Source: Streptomyces sp. col6 (GTDB lineage: Bacteria; Actinomycetota; Actinomycetes; Streptomycetales; Streptomycetaceae). Taken from it: 53,394 nt of DNA. Location of the stretch: contig NZ_RDBL01000002.1 of the NCBI RefSeq assembly GCF_008042035.1, positions 1 to 53,394 on the forward strand, given 5' to 3'. Below the pieces are notes generated by a model. The model was given only the letters and a program-made list of their open reading frames with translations. It was not told the DNA's origin and did no database searches. How positions within the stretch are numbered: position 1 is the first letter of the stretch; every line of letters begins with the position of its first letter. A program made the position numbers and the translations under genes. This document shows positions 12,201 to 21,837 of this stretch, one piece after another.

Positions 12201-13562
12201 GTGGCACGACCCAGGATTCTCGTAGTCGGAGCCGGTTTCGCCGGGGTCGAGTGCGTACGCCGTCTGGAGCGGGGGCTGCGGCCCGGAGAAGCGGACATCG
12301 CCCTCGTCGCCCCGTTCTCGTACCAGCTCTACCTGCCCCTGCTGCCCCAGGTGGCGTCCGGGGTGCTGACTCCGCAGTCCGTCGCGCTGTCGCTGCGCCG
12401 CAGCAGCCGACACCGCACCCGCATCATCCCTGGCGGCGCCATCGGAGTGGACCCCGCGGCGAAGATCTGCGTGGTCCGCAAGATCACCGACGAGATCGTG
12501 AACGAGCCGTACGACTACCTCGTCCTCAGCCCCGGCAGCGTCACCCGGACCTTCGACATCCCCGGCCTCCTCGACCACGCGCGCGGCATGAAGACGCTGG
12601 CCGAGGCCGCCTACGTACGCGACCACGTGATCGCGCAGCTCGACCTCGCGGACGCCAGCGACGACGAGGAGGAGCGCGCCTCCCGGCTCCAGTTCGTCGT
12701 GGTCGGCGGCGGCTACGCCGGCACCGAGACCGCGGCCTGCCTCCAGCGCCTCACCACCAACGCGCTGCGGCACTACCCCCGCCTCGACCCGAAGCTCATC
12801 AAGTGGCACCTGATCGACATCGCGCCCAAGCTCATGCCCGAACTCGGCGACCGGCTCGGCGCCAGCGCCCTCAAGGTGCTGCGCGACCGGGGCATCGAGG
12901 TCTCGCTCGGTGTGTCGATCGCCGAGGCGGGGCCCGACACCGTGAAGTTCACCGACGGCCGGGTGCTGCCCTGCCGGACGCTGATCTGGACCGCCGGGGT
13001 CGCCGCCAGCCCGCTGGTGGGCACCTTCGACGCGGAGACCGTCAAGGGCCGGCTCGCCGTGACGCCCGAGATGGTGCTGCCCGGCCACGACGGCATCTTC
13101 GCGCTCGGCGACGTGGCCGCCGTGCCCGACCTGGCCAAGGGCGACGGCGCGGTGTGCCCGCCCACCGCCCAGCACGCGCAGCGCCAGGGCCGCAAGCTCG
13201 CCGACAACCTCCTGGCGAAGCTCCGCAATCAGCCGTTGCAGCCCTACGTCCACAAGGACCTCGGGCTCGTCGTGGACCTCGGCGGCAAGGACGCCGTCTC
13301 CAAGCCGCTCGGCATCGAACTGCACGGCATCAGCGCCCAGGCCGTGGCCCGCGGCTATCACTGGTCGGCGCTGCGCACCAACGTGGCCAAGGCCCGCGTC
13401 ATGGCGAACTGGCTGATCAACGCCACCGCCGGCGACGACTTCGTACGCACCGGCTTCCAGATGCGCAAGGAAGCGACCTTGCGCAACTTCGAGTACACCG
13501 ACAGCTATATGACCCCCGAACAGGTCCGCAAGCACACCGAGGCCCTGCACGCCCGGATGTGA
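12201..13562 (+). CDS. Type II NADH dehydrogenase (NDH-2)
   Basis: A 453-aa peripheral membrane flavoprotein that passes electrons from NADH to quinone without pumping protons. An FAD-binding dinucleotide fold is at the N-terminus (RILVVGAGFAGVECVRRLE), a second nucleotide fold lies at about 165-180 (VVVGGGYAGTETA), and the C-terminal FAD motif is GIFALGDVAAV followed by PPTAQHAQRQG. The GTG at 12201 begins directly before the first fold, with AAGGGA upstream; a GTG at 12147 is a weaker alternative. Lying after ctaD, it may contribute to an alternative respiratory chain. Confidence 0.92.
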   Translation: MARPRILVVGAGFAGVECVRRLERGLRPGEADIALVAPFSYQLYLPLLPQVASGVLTPQSVALSLRRSSRHRTRIIPGGAIGVDPAAKICVVRKITDEIVNEPYDYLVLSPGSVTRTFDIPGLLDHARGMKTLAEAAYVRDHVIAQLDLADASDDEEERASRLQFVVVGGGYAGTETAACLQRLTTNALRHYPRLDPKLIKWHLIDIAPKLMPELGDRLGASALKVLRDRGIEVSLGVSIAEAGPDTVKFTDGRVLPCRTLIWTAGVAASPLVGTFDAETVKGRLAVTPEMVLPGHDGIFALGDVAAVPDLAKGDGAVCPPTAQHAQRQGRKLADNLLAKLRNQPLQPYVHKDLGLVVDLGGKDAVSKPLGIELHGISAQAVARGYHWSALRTNVAKARVMANWLINATAGDDFVRTGFQMRKEATLRNFEYTDSYMTPEQVRKHTEALHARM

Positions 13563-13583
13563 CCCGGGCGCCGGGCCCGGGTC
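13561..13583. terminator. Short hairpin between ndh and meaB
   Basis: A 9-bp perfect stem (13561-13569 with 13575-13583) overlaps the NDH-2 stop codon and lies between convergent genes. Confidence 0.55.
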
Positions 13584-13596
13584 ACCGCCCGGCGGC

Positions 13597-14595
13597 TCAG
13601 TCCGCCGGGCGGGTGCCCCGGAACGCGGCGAGGATCTCCTCGGCGGCCAGCGTCGCCGGCAGCGTCCCCTCCCGCACCCGGCGCTCCAGATCCGGCGCCA
13701 GCGCCCGCACCCCGGCATGGGCGCGCAGGCTCTCCAGCAGCTCGTCGCGCACCATCGTCCAGGTCCAGTCGACCTGCTGTTCGCTGCGTTTGGCGGCGAG
13801 CCTGCCGGTCGACTCCAGCAGCGCCCGGTGCTGTTCCAGCCGTTCCCACAGCGCGTCGAGACCGGTCGACTCGCGTGCGCTGCACGTCAGCACGGGCGGC
13901 GTCCACGCCGCGTCCGCCGGGTGCATCAGCCGCAGCGCGCCCGCCAGTTCACGGGCCGCGGCGCGCGCGTCGCGCTCGTGCGGACCGTCGGCCTTGTTGA
14001 CCGCGATGGCGTCCGCGAGCTCAAGGACGCCCTTCTTGATGCCCTGCAACTGGTCGCCGGTGCGCGCCAGGGTCAGCAGCAGGAACGTGTCGACCATGTT
14101 GGCGACCGCCGTCTCCGACTGGCCGACGCCGACCGTCTCCACCAGCACCACGTCGTAGCCCGCCGCTTCCATCACCACGATGGACTCACGGGTCGCCTTC
14201 GCCACCCCGCCCAGCGTGCCCGCGGTGGGGGAGGGGCGCACGAAGGCCGCCGGGTCCACCGCCAGGCGCTCCATCCGGGTCTTGTCGCCGAGGATGGAGC
14301 CGCCCGTACGGCTGGACGACGGGTCGACCGCCAGGACGGCGACCCCGTGCCCCAGCCCGGTGAGCATGGTGCCGAGCGCGTCGATGAACGTCGACTTGCC
14401 GACCCCGGGCACTCCGCTGATGCCGACGCGCCGTGCGTGGCCCGAGTGCGGCAGCAGCCGGCGCAGCAGCTCCTGCGCCAGTGCCCGGTGGTCGGGGCGG
14501 GTGGACTCGACGAGGGTGATGGCGCGCGCGATGTGCGCGCGCTTCCCGTCGAGCACGCCCTTCACATAACTGTCGAGATCGATCCTCGGGGCCAT
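13597..14595 (-). CDS. meaB: Methylmalonyl-CoA mutase-associated GTPase MeaB
   Basis: A 332-aa G3E-family P-loop GTPase that gates cofactor loading and protects methylmalonyl-CoA mutase from inactivation. Walker A is GVPGVGKST (61-69), with the switch segments DPSSSRTGGSILGDKTRM and ETVGVGQSE, and the base-specificity motif NKAD near residue 200. It starts 11 nt after the mutB stop, third in mutA-mutB-meaB, which is the expected partnership. Confidence 0.94.
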   Translation of the reverse strand: MAPRIDLDSYVKGVLDGKRAHIARAITLVESTRPDHRALAQELLRRLLPHSGHARRVGISGVPGVGKSTFIDALGTMLTGLGHGVAVLAVDPSSSRTGGSILGDKTRMERLAVDPAAFVRPSPTAGTLGGVAKATRESIVVMEAAGYDVVLVETVGVGQSETAVANMVDTFLLLTLARTGDQLQGIKKGVLELADAIAVNKADGPHERDARAAARELAGALRLMHPADAAWTPPVLTCSARESTGLDALWERLEQHRALLESTGRLAAKRSEQQVDWTWTMVRDELLESLRAHAGVRALAPDLERRVREGTLPATLAAEEILAAFRGTRPAD

Positions 14596-14606
14596 GGTTC
14601 AGCGGC

Positions 14607-16808
14607 TCACAGCTCGTGGCCGAGAGCGGAACCGAGCCGCGTCACCAGGTCGTGGGCCGCCTCCGGGATCACCGTCCCGGGCGGGAACACGGCCGCGGCG
14701 CCCGCCTCCAGGAGCGCGTCGACGTCCTGCGGCGGGATCACCCCGCCCACCACGATCATGATGTCCTCGCGCCCCTCGGCGGCCAGCTCCTCGCGGAGCG
14801 CCGGGACGAGCGTGAGGTGGCCGGCGGCCAGCGACGAGACGCCCACGATGTGCACGTCCGCCTCGACCGCCTGCCGGGCGACCTCGCCCGGCGTCTGGAA
14901 CAGCGGGCCGACGTCCACGTCGAAGCCCAGGTCGGCGAAGGCGGTCGCGATCACCTTCTGGCCCCGGTCGTGCCCGTCCTGGCCCATCTTGGCGACGAGG
15001 ATGCGCGGACGGCGCCCCTCCGCCTCCTCGAACGCGTCGACCAGCGCGCGGGTGCGGTCCACGGACGGCGACTCCCCTGCCTCGTTGCGGTACACACCGG
15101 AGATCGTACGGATCTGGCCCGCGTGCCGGCCGTAGACCTTCTCCAGGGCGTCCGAGATCTCGCCCACCGTCGCCATCGCGCGGGCCGCGTCCACGGCCAG
15201 CGCCAGCAGATTGCCCTCCAGACCGGGACCGGGGTCCCGCTCGGCGGCGGCGGTCAGCGCGCGCAGTGCGTCCTGGCAGGCCTGCTCGTCCCGCTCCTCG
15301 CGCAGCCGGCGCAGCTTCTCGATCTGCTGGGCGCGCACCGAGGTGTTGTCGACCTTGAGCACGTCGATCTGCTCGTCCGTCTCGACCCGGTACTTGTTGA
15401 CCCCGATCACCGGCTGGCGGCCGGAGTCGATGCGTGCCTGGGTGCGGGCGGCGGCCTCCTCGATGCGCAGCTTCGGGATGCCCGCGTCGATGGCCTTGGC
15501 CATGCCGCCGGCCGCCTCGACCTCCTCGATGTGCTGCCAGGCCCGCCGCGCCAGGTCGTACGTCAGCTTCTCCACGTACGCGCTGCCGCCCCACGGGTCG
15601 ATGACCCGGCCGGTGCCGGACTCCTGCTGGAGAAGCAGCTGGGTGTTGCGGGCGATGCGCGCGGAGAAGTCCGTCGGCAGGGCCAGCGCCTCGTCGAGCG
15701 CGTTGGTGTGCAGCGACTGGGTGTGGCCCTGGGTGGCGGCCATCGCCTCGACGCAGGTGCGCGTGACGTTGTTGAACACGTCCTGCGCGGTCAGCGACCA
15801 GCCGGAGGTCTGCGAGTGCGTCCGCAGCGACAGCGACTTGGCGTTCTTCGGCTCGAACTGCTGCACCAGCTTGGCCCAGAGGAGCCGGGCGGCGCGCAGC
15901 TTCGCGATCTCCATGAAGAAGTTCATGCCGATCGCCCAGAAGAATGACAGCCGGGGCGCGAAGGCGTCGACGTCGAGCCCCGCGTTCTGCCCGGCGCGCA
16001 GGTACTCCACCCCGTCGGCCAGGGTGTACGCCAGCTCCAGATCGGCCGTCGCCCCGGCCTCCTGGATGTGGTAGCCGGAGATGGAGATCGAGTTGTAGCG
16101 CGGCATCTTCTGCGAGGTGTACGAGAAGATGTCGGAGATGATCCGCATCGAGGGCTTCGGCGGATAGATGTAGGTGTTGCGGACCATGAACTCCTTCAGA
16201 ATGTCGTTCTGAATGGTCCCGGCCAGCTTCTCGGGCGGTACGCCCTGTTCCTCGGCGGCCACGATGTACAGCGCGAGGACCGGCAGCACCGCGCCGTTCA
16301 TCGTCATCGACACCGACATCCGGTCCAGCGGGATGCCGTCGAAGAGCTGACGCATGTCGTAGATCGAGTCGATCGCCACACCCGCCATGCCGACGTCGCC
16401 CGTCACCCTGGGGTGGTCACTGTCGTAACCGCGGTGCGTCGGCAGGTCGAAGGCGACCGACAGGCCCTTCTGCCCGGCCGCCAGATTGCGGCGGTAGAAG
16501 GCGTTGGACTCCTCGGCGGTGGAGAAGCCCGCGTACTGCCGGATCGTCCAGGGCTGGTTGACGTACATCGTCGGATACGGACCGCGCAGGTACGGCGCGA
16601 TGCCCGGGTACGTGCTGAGGAAGTCGAGCCCCTCCACGTCCCGGTCGGTGTACAGCGGCTTGACCGCGATGCCTTCGGGCGTCTCCCACAGCAGATCGCC
16701 GTCGGAGCTGCCGGAGGACTCCTTGACCGCGGCGCGCCACTGGTCCTCGGTGACCTCGGGGGCGCCGCCCGGCCCGAGCGCGATGTCGGAGAAGTCGGGG
16801 ATACGCAT
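14607..16808 (-). CDS. mutB: Methylmalonyl-CoA mutase, catalytic (alpha/large) subunit
   Basis: A 733-aa adenosylcobalamin enzyme converting methylmalonyl-CoA to succinyl-CoA and back. The N-terminal TIM barrel includes the [16 protein letters not shown] region, and the C-terminal cobalamin-binding domain contains the base-off DGHDRG motif, with the lower axial histidine at about H613, followed by SLAAGH and GGVIPPQD. The ATG at 16808 overlaps the mutA stop (TAATG), so the two subunits are translationally coupled and made in equal amounts. It feeds propionyl-CoA and branched-chain carbon into the TCA cycle, or supplies methylmalonyl-CoA for polyketides. Confidence 0.96.
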   Translation of the reverse strand: MRIPDFSDIALGPGGAPEVTEDQWRAAVKESSGSSDGDLLWETPEGIAVKPLYTDRDVEGLDFLSTYPGIAPYLRGPYPTMYVNQPWTIRQYAGFSTAEESNAFYRRNLAAGQKGLSVAFDLPTHRGYDSDHPRVTGDVGMAGVAIDSIYDMRQLFDGIPLDRMSVSMTMNGAVLPVLALYIVAAEEQGVPPEKLAGTIQNDILKEFMVRNTYIYPPKPSMRIISDIFSYTSQKMPRYNSISISGYHIQEAGATADLELAYTLADGVEYLRAGQNAGLDVDAFAPRLSFFWAIGMNFFMEIAKLRAARLLWAKLVQQFEPKNAKSLSLRTHSQTSGWSLTAQDVFNNVTRTCVEAMAATQGHTQSLHTNALDEALALPTDFSARIARNTQLLLQQESGTGRVIDPWGGSAYVEKLTYDLARRAWQHIEEVEAAGGMAKAIDAGIPKLRIEEAAARTQARIDSGRQPVIGVNKYRVETDEQIDVLKVDNTSVRAQQIEKLRRLREERDEQACQDALRALTAAAERDPGPGLEGNLLALAVDAARAMATVGEISDALEKVYGRHAGQIRTISGVYRNEAGESPSVDRTRALVDAFEEAEGRRPRILVAKMGQDGHDRGQKVIATAFADLGFDVDVGPLFQTPGEVARQAVEADVHIVGVSSLAAGHLTLVPALREELAAEGREDIMIVVGGVIPPQDVDALLEAGAAAVFPPGTVIPEAAHDLVTRLGSALGHEL

Positions 16809-18664
16809 TACGCCACACCCATCCGGTCGAGAAGGGAAGAGAGCACGTCCACCGCGTCGCAGCCGGCGAAGACGTACGCGTCGACACCGTCGTACGCGGC
16901 GGGCCGCCCCGCCAGGTACACGCGCCGCGCGCCCGCCGCGACCAGCGCCGCGGCGACCTCCGCGGCCTGTTCGGCGTAGAGCGCGTCGCTGGAGCACAGG
17001 CACGCCACATCGGTCCCCGAGGCGGCGAACGCCTCGGCCACCGTCAACGCGTCCACCCGCGCCGGCTTGTGCACGGCCTCGATCCCGCCCGCCTGGAACA
17101 GGTTCGCGGCGAAGGAGGCCCGCGCGGTGTGCGCCGCCGCCGGGCCGAGCGCGGCGATGAACACCTTCGGCCGGCCGCCGGTCGCGGCCAGGTGGGCGTC
17201 CGAGCGGAGCCGCAGCGCCTCGAACGCCTCGTCGCGCCGCACGACCGGAAGCCCGCCGCCCACGGGGGCCGGCGGCAGCGGCTCGCGCTCCACCGGACGT
17301 TCGTCCAGCAGCGGGAACTCGCTCACTCCCGTCACCGGCTCCTTGCGCCGCGCCAGGTCCTTCTTGCGCGCCTCCCAGGTCGCCGCGATCCGCTCCGCGA
17401 CGAGCCCCGAGTCCTGCGCGGCGGCCATGCCGCCCGCCCGCTCGATCTCCTGGAAGAACGACCAGGCGGCCTCCGCGAGTTCGTCGGTGAGCCGTTCCAC
17501 GTACCAGGAACCGCCCGCCGGGTCGATGACCCGGGCCAGGTGCGATTCCTCCAGCAGGATCGTGGAGGTGTTACGGGCGATGCGCCGGGCGAACGCGTCG
17601 GGCAGGCCCAGCGCGTGATCGAACGGCAGCACCGTCACCGCGTCGGCCCCGCCGACGCCGGCGCCGAGACTCGCCAGCGTGGTCCGCAGCATGTTCACCC
17701 ACGGGTCGCGCCGCGTCATCATCACCGGCGAGGTGACCGCGTGCTGCCGCTGCGCTCCCGCACCGGGAGCCCCGCAGGCCTCGGCGACCCGCGCCCACAG
17801 CCGGCGCGCGGCCCGCATCCGGGCGATCGTCAGGAACTGGTCGGCGGTCGCCGCGTACCGGAACTCCAGCTGCGCGCAGGCCTCTTCGACGCCGAGCCCG
17901 GCATCCGTCAGCGCCCGCAGGTAGGCGACACCGGTGGCCAGCGAAGCACCCAGCTCCTGGGCCGCCGAAGCGCCGGCCTCGTGGTAGGGCATCGCGTCCA
18001 CCACGATCGCCCGCAGTCCCGGGTACTCCTCGGCGCACCGCAGCGCCCACCGGACGGCGTCCGCCAGGTCGGGCTCGGTGCCCTCGCGGGCCGCCCGCCC
18101 CAGCGGATCGGCGCCGAGACTGCCCCGCACCTGGTCCGCCGGGACACCGCGCGCGGTGTGCAGCCGCAGCAACTCGGTGGCCGCGGCGTCCAGTTCCGCG
18201 CCCGCGTCCAGCACGAGGGGCGCGAGGTCCAGAAGGACGCCGTCGAGCGCCCGCTCCAGACCGGACACCGGCACGCCACAGGCGCCCCCGACGGCCAGCC
18301 ACAGCGAGGTGACGCCGTTCTCCAGGTCCGTGAGCACGGCCTCGTTGAGCCGGGCGGGGTCGGTGAACGCGTGCCGCTGCCGTACGCCCCAGCCGCTCGC
18401 CGTACACCCTTCCGGCCTGCTGCCGCGGGTGAAGGGGGCGAACCCGGGGAGACCGGCGTCGGGCGCGTCGTCGCGCGAGGTGTAGAGGGGGCGGGTGATG
18501 AGCCCGTCCTCCACCGTGGTGGACAGCGCTTCCTCGGCAGCCGGTCCCGACACGTCCTTGCCCGATTTGCGGAGCACACCCTCGACGAGGCTCTGCCACT
18601 GCTCATGGGCGGGGTCAGGGAATCCGGCGGCCAGCGAAAGCCCGTCAGCAGGCTGGACCGTCAT
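16808..18664 (-). CDS. mutA: Methylmalonyl-CoA mutase, small (beta) subunit
   Basis: A 618-aa paralogue of MutB that forms the heterodimer. It keeps the barrel fold (segments [17 protein letters not shown] and [15 protein letters not shown]) but lacks the cobalamin DxHxxG motif in its C-terminal domain, where a CLCSSD stretch stands instead, as expected for the non-catalytic subunit. I chose the ATG at 18664 ([10 protein letters not shown]) over the upstream start at 18724. First gene of the operon; no methylmalonyl-CoA epimerase gene is adjacent. Confidence 0.93.
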   Translation of the reverse strand: MTVQPADGLSLAAGFPDPAHEQWQSLVEGVLRKSGKDVSGPAAEEALSTTVEDGLITRPLYTSRDDAPDAGLPGFAPFTRGSRPEGCTASGWGVRQRHAFTDPARLNEAVLTDLENGVTSLWLAVGGACGVPVSGLERALDGVLLDLAPLVLDAGAELDAAATELLRLHTARGVPADQVRGSLGADPLGRAAREGTEPDLADAVRWALRCAEEYPGLRAIVVDAMPYHEAGASAAQELGASLATGVAYLRALTDAGLGVEEACAQLEFRYAATADQFLTIARMRAARRLWARVAEACGAPGAGAQRQHAVTSPVMMTRRDPWVNMLRTTLASLGAGVGGADAVTVLPFDHALGLPDAFARRIARNTSTILLEESHLARVIDPAGGSWYVERLTDELAEAAWSFFQEIERAGGMAAAQDSGLVAERIAATWEARKKDLARRKEPVTGVSEFPLLDERPVEREPLPPAPVGGGLPVVRRDEAFEALRLRSDAHLAATGGRPKVFIAALGPAAAHTARASFAANLFQAGGIEAVHKPARVDALTVAEAFAASGTDVACLCSSDALYAEQAAEVAAALVAAGARRVYLAGRPAAYDGVDAYVFAGCDAVDVLSSLLDRMGVA

Positions 18665-18859
18665 GGCCCAGATGCTAGGACAGCTCCAGGGGGAGCAGCA
18701 GTGCGCCGGCCTGTGACCTTGCACTCCCCCAGCGCACTTGATCCTTTACGTACTGTCGCGTAGCCGAGGACCGGTGCTTTGCGATGGTCTGCCACAGTGC
18801 GCCACTGAATGCCCGAAGTTATGCTGCTCACGATCCATTCACGCGGAGAGGACACACCC

Positions 18860-19288
18860 GTGACCGTGGGACCCGTGGAGTACCTCGTCGTCGCCTTTCC
18901 GGGCAGCCGGTTCACCGGCGCCATCGCACCGGCGCTGGCCGACGCGGTCGCCTCGAAGGCGGTACGCATCCTGGACCTGACCTTCGTGCAGCGGGCCGAG
19001 GACGGCACGATCGAGGCCGTCGAACTGGACGATCTCGACCCCGACGACCTGGTCTCCTTCGAGCCGGTCGAGGGCGAGGTCAGCGGCATGCTGAGCAGCG
19101 AGGACATCCGGATGCTCGGCGAGCGCGTGCCGCCGGGGAGCTCCGCCGCGCTGATCGTGTGGGAGGACCTCTGGGCGGTCCCGCTGGCCGAGGCCGTGCG
19201 CGCGGCGGGCGGCCAGGTCATCGCCCACGAACGGATTCCCGCCGAGGTCGCGGAGGCCGCCGCCTCCGCCGCCGGCCACGAGAGCTGA
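18860..19288 (+). CDS. DUF6325 family protein
   Basis: A 142-aa acidic protein of unknown function. Its N-terminus ([19 protein letters not shown]) and the later [16 protein letters not shown] and [13 protein letters not shown] segments match the DUF6325 pattern as I recall it. The GTG at 18860 has GAGAGG eight bases upstream; an ATG at 18809 would add 17 unrelated residues. It lies 25 nt ahead of a SHOCT gene, a pairing often seen in actinomycetes, which suggests a shared membrane- or stress-related role that has not been defined. Confidence 0.82.
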   Translation: MTVGPVEYLVVAFPGSRFTGAIAPALADAVASKAVRILDLTFVQRAEDGTIEAVELDDLDPDDLVSFEPVEGEVSGMLSSEDIRMLGERVPPGSSAALIVWEDLWAVPLAEAVRAAGGQVIAHERIPAEVAEAAASAAGHES

Positions 19289-19313
19289 CGCCCGCACCGG
19301 AAGGGAACACGTC

Positions 19314-19628
19314 ATGCCGATCTTCCGAGGACCCGGAATGAACCGCCGCGGACCCGGCCTCATCGGGGCCGCCGCGCGCACCGCCGTCGTCGCGGGCACC
19401 GCGTCCGCCGTCTCCGGGCGCGTCCAGCAGCGTCAGCAGGCCAGGTTCGCCGAGCAGGAGGCCGCCCAGCAGCCGGTGCAGCCCGCCCCGCAGCCCGCCG
19501 CACCACAGGCCGCCGTGCCCGGCGACGACGTGATCGGGCAGCTGGAGCGGCTGGCCGCGCTGAAGCAGCAGGGCATCCTGACCGACGACGAATTCGAGGC
19601 CCAGAAGGCGCGGCTGCTGGCCGGGTGA
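19314..19628 (+). CDS. SHOCT domain small protein
   Basis: A 104-aa protein. The N-terminus is basic and glycine-rich with a short Ala/Val-rich segment (about 17-35), followed by a Gln/Pro/Ala linker and a C-terminal SHOCT motif ([21 protein letters not shown] and the following EAQKARLL), a short oligomerisation helix pair. Function unknown. Second gene of the DUF6325-SHOCT pair. Confidence 0.85.
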   Translation: MPIFRGPGMNRRGPGLIGAAARTAVVAGTASAVSGRVQQRQQARFAEQEAAQQPVQPAPQPAAPQAAVPGDDVIGQLERLAALKQQGILTDDEFEAQKARLLAG

Positions 19629-19775
19629 GGACGGGGCTTCGTCCCCCTCACCGGCCCATTTCCGTTGTACCGATTCTCGCGAGCGCCCGGCCCCGCAGTG
19701 CCGAAAAGGGCCTGCGTACCGCGAGTCCGCGGTCTGCCCGCGCCCGATCGATGATCCCCGGCGTTTTACTTTGTC

Positions 19776-19789
19776 GATGTGACGACATC
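19776..19789. promoter_or_regulatory. Inverted repeat ahead of the tyrosine phosphatase gene
   Basis: GATGT-GACG-ACATC lies in an AT-richer 228-nt intergenic region, about 70 bp before the start codon. Possible operator; regulator unknown. Nothing else was recognised in 19629-19856. Confidence 0.3.
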
Positions 19790-19856
19790 ATGCGACTTTT
19801 GATCCGGCCAGGCCGAAATCAATTCGGATACGCGCCGGGAAAAGAGGAAATCCATC

Positions 19857-20660
19857 GTGCAAACCGTCAGGGCAGTCCCGACCGTCTCCGCCCTCAATCT
19901 GCGCGATCTGGGAGGCATCACCCTGGGGCCGGGCCGGCAGGTCCGGCAGGGCGTGGTGCTGCGCTCCGGCCGGCTCGGCGGCCTGGACCCGGTGGACGCC
20001 GCGGCCGTGGCCGCGCTCGGCATCCGTACCGTCGTCGACCTGCGGACCGCCGACGAGCGCGGCTCGGCCCCCGACGCCCTCCCGCCCGGCGCCCGGCTCT
20101 TCGTGGCCGACGTGCTGGGGGACAACCCCGGCGTGACCCCCGCCCGCTTCCGCGCGCTGCTCGCGGACCCGGTCGAGGCGGAACGGCTGCTGGGCAACGG
20201 CAAGGCCGAGGAGGCGGTCGCCCAGTCGTACCGGCAGATGGTGCTCTCGCCCGGGGCCGCCGCCGCGTACCGCGCCTTCATCGACACGGCCGCCGACACC
20301 GCCGCGCGGCCGGTGCTCTTCCACTGCGCGACCGGCAAGGACCGCGCGGGCTGGGCGGCGGCCGTGCTGCTCCTGGTCCTCGGTGCCTCGCGGGACGTCG
20401 TGCGGCAGGAGTTCCTGGCCGTGAACCCGGTCCTGCGGATCGCCGGACGCCCGTATGTGCAGGGCTTCCTCGACGCCGGTGGCGACCCGGAGATCGCCTC
20501 CGCGATCATCGAGGTCCGCCCCCGCTATCTGGACACGGCCCTGGCCGCCATGGACGAACGCTGGGGCGGCCTGGACGGCTACGTACGCGACGGGCTGCGC
20601 GTCCCCGGGCCCACGCTGCGGCGCCTGCGCGGCGAACTGGTCGTCTACACGGGCTCGTAG
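19857..20660 (+). CDS. Tyrosine-protein phosphatase (PtpB/atypical DSP-like)
   Basis: A 267-aa phosphatase with an N-terminus (NLRDLGGI) and GVVLRSGRL segment typical of the bacterial Y_phosphatase3 / MptpB-like family. The catalytic P-loop is HCATGKDRAG (about 157-166), giving the C(X)5R motif with the family's K and D residues, which is associated with activity on phosphotyrosine and phosphoinositides or phosphoserine. The GTG at 19857 follows GAGG. No signal peptide. Monocistronic, ending in the strong hairpin at 20671-20713. Confidence 0.88.
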   Translation: MQTVRAVPTVSALNLRDLGGITLGPGRQVRQGVVLRSGRLGGLDPVDAAAVAALGIRTVVDLRTADERGSAPDALPPGARLFVADVLGDNPGVTPARFRALLADPVEAERLLGNGKAEEAVAQSYRQMVLSPGAAAAYRAFIDTAADTAARPVLFHCATGKDRAGWAAAVLLLVLGASRDVVRQEFLAVNPVLRIAGRPYVQGFLDAGGDPEIASAIIEVRPRYLDTALAAMDERWGGLDGYVRDGLRVPGPTLRRLRGELVVYTGS

Positions 20661-20670
20661 CGGCCGCACA

Positions 20671-20713
20671 GCCCGCTGCCCCCGGCACACGTGCGGTGCC
20701 GGGGGCAGCGGGC
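20671..20713. terminator. Strong bidirectional hairpin terminator
   Basis: An 18-bp perfect stem (20671-20688 with 20696-20713) and a 7-nt loop lie between the convergent phosphatase and the minus-strand hypothetical gene. Confidence 0.8.
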
Positions 20714-20743
20714 GAAGGGGGTGGCAGGCCCGCGCTGTGCTCC

Positions 20744-21253
20744 TCAGATCTTCAGGAGCCGTTCGGTCAGGTCGCGGTAGTGCTGAAGGGTGATCCGCAG
20801 CTCCTCGGTCCGCGCGCCGGGGTCGCCGCCGTCCCGCTCTTCGACGTGCAGGGTGCTGCGGCGCTCCTTGAGCGCGTCCGTCAGGCCGGCGACCACCGCG
20901 TCGAACGTGGATTCCGCTTCCTCCACCGCCCGCTGAGGACTCTCGACGAAGTCGGTCACCGCCTGATGGAGGCGGTGGGCCAGCTTGTCCTGGTCACCGG
21001 TCGGGAGCAGGCACTCGTCCTTGCGGGGTGCACTGTGCGCGCGGCTGTCGCGGTCCGGCTCGTGCCGGGACGTCGTCGTACCGAAGGTGCCGGTGCCGGA
21101 ACCGCTGCCGGTGTCCGTGTCGCGGGACTCGGCGCCCGGCGCCGCGAGTCCGGTGCCTGTGCGGCCCGTGTCCGTGCGTCCGGTGTCCGTGTCGCGGCCG
21201 GTGTCCTTCTCGGCCAGGGGCACGGGGGCGGTGGCCGGGGGAGTGGAGGGCAC
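20744..21253 (-). CDS. Hypothetical Streptomyces protein, now abutting the etfB break
   Basis: About 169 aa from the GTG at 21253. Residues about 12-60 are low-complexity, with repeated Asp-Thr-Gly units (RDTDTGRTDTGRTGTG). The C-terminal 80 residues form a conserved-looking helical domain (KLAHRLHQAVTDFVESP, TEELRITLQHYRDLTERLL) that I recall from Streptomyces hypothetical proteins of unknown function. The start is uncertain: its upstream region has been replaced by truncated etfB, and the GTG sits right at the junction. It would now be transcribed from the etfB promoter. Confidence 0.6.
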   Translation of the reverse strand: MPSTPPATAPVPLAEKDTGRDTDTGRTDTGRTGTGLAAPGAESRDTDTGSGSGTGTFGTTTSRHEPDRDSRAHSAPRKDECLLPTGDQDKLAHRLHQAVTDFVESPQRAVEEAESTFDAVVAGLTDALKERRSTLHVEERDGGDPGARTEELRITLQHYRDLTERLLKI

Positions 21254-21728
21254 GCCCCCGCACCACACCACCCTCGACGGACACCTGCGACAGCAACGTC
21301 ACCTGCGGCACACCCAGCCGCTCCGCCAGCAGCGCCGGAACCACACCCATCGTGCCGTCCGTCGACGCCATACCCGAGATCACCAGGTCGTACCCGGTCT
21401 CCTCGACCGCCTTCGCCAGCACCAGCGACGTCCCCAGCGCGTCCGTACCGTGCAGATCGTCGTCCTCGACGTGAACCGCCTTGTCCGCACCCATCGACAA
21501 CGCCTTGCGCAACGCGTCCTTGGCATCCTCCGGACCCACCGTCAACACGGTGACCTCCGCATCATCCGCCGCGTCCGCGATCTGCAACGCCTGCTCGACC
21601 GCATACTCGTCCAGCTCCGACAGCAGACCGTCGACATCCTCACGGTCCAACGTCAGGTCATCGGCGAAATGCCGGTCACCGGTCGCGTCGGGCACGTACT
21701 TCACAGTGACAACGATCCTCAAGCTCAC
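21252..21728 (-). pseudogene. etfB: Electron transfer flavoprotein beta subunit, 5' fragment only
   Basis: The first 159 codons are clear EtfB (start SLRIVVTVKYVPDATGDRH, then SELDEYAVEQAL, the VLTVGPEDAK and ISGMASTDGTMGVVPALLAE motifs). A full EtfB is about 260 aa and is followed by etfA. Here homology stops after VEGGVVRGR at about 21252, and the frame then runs antigenically out of phase through the repeated region of the neighbouring hypothetical gene to a stop at 20994. The AMP/FAD-contact C-terminus and etfA are missing. The GTG start and GGGAG site are intact. This looks like a deletion joint, or an assembly joint. Confidence 0.8.
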
Positions 21729-21771
21729 GCCGGCTCTCCCTGTACCTGGTGGTCTTCTACGGGAATCCTAT

Positions 21772-21806
21772 GGCACTCAGTACCCTTCGTAAAGGTACCC
21801 AGTGCC
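21772..21806. promoter_or_regulatory. Paired operator boxes between etfB fragment and tetR
   Basis: Two 13-bp boxes, GGCACTCAGTACC (21772-21784) and GGTACCCAGTGCC (21794-21806), with centres exactly 22 bp apart, together form a near-perfect 35-bp palindrome. They lie 44-78 bp upstream of the etfB start and 32-66 bp upstream of the tetR start, so a bound regulator would cover both divergent promoters. Same box layout recurs at 22611-22645. Confidence 0.7.
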
Positions 21807-21837
21807 GGATGACTGCTTTCGGTGTTACGTTTCCGGC

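Noticed and set aside
21136..21240. Tandem repeat encoding Asp-Thr-Gly units, considered as CRISPR or VNTR
   Set aside because: Units are short, imperfect and coding; no spacers, so a low-complexity protein region is enough.
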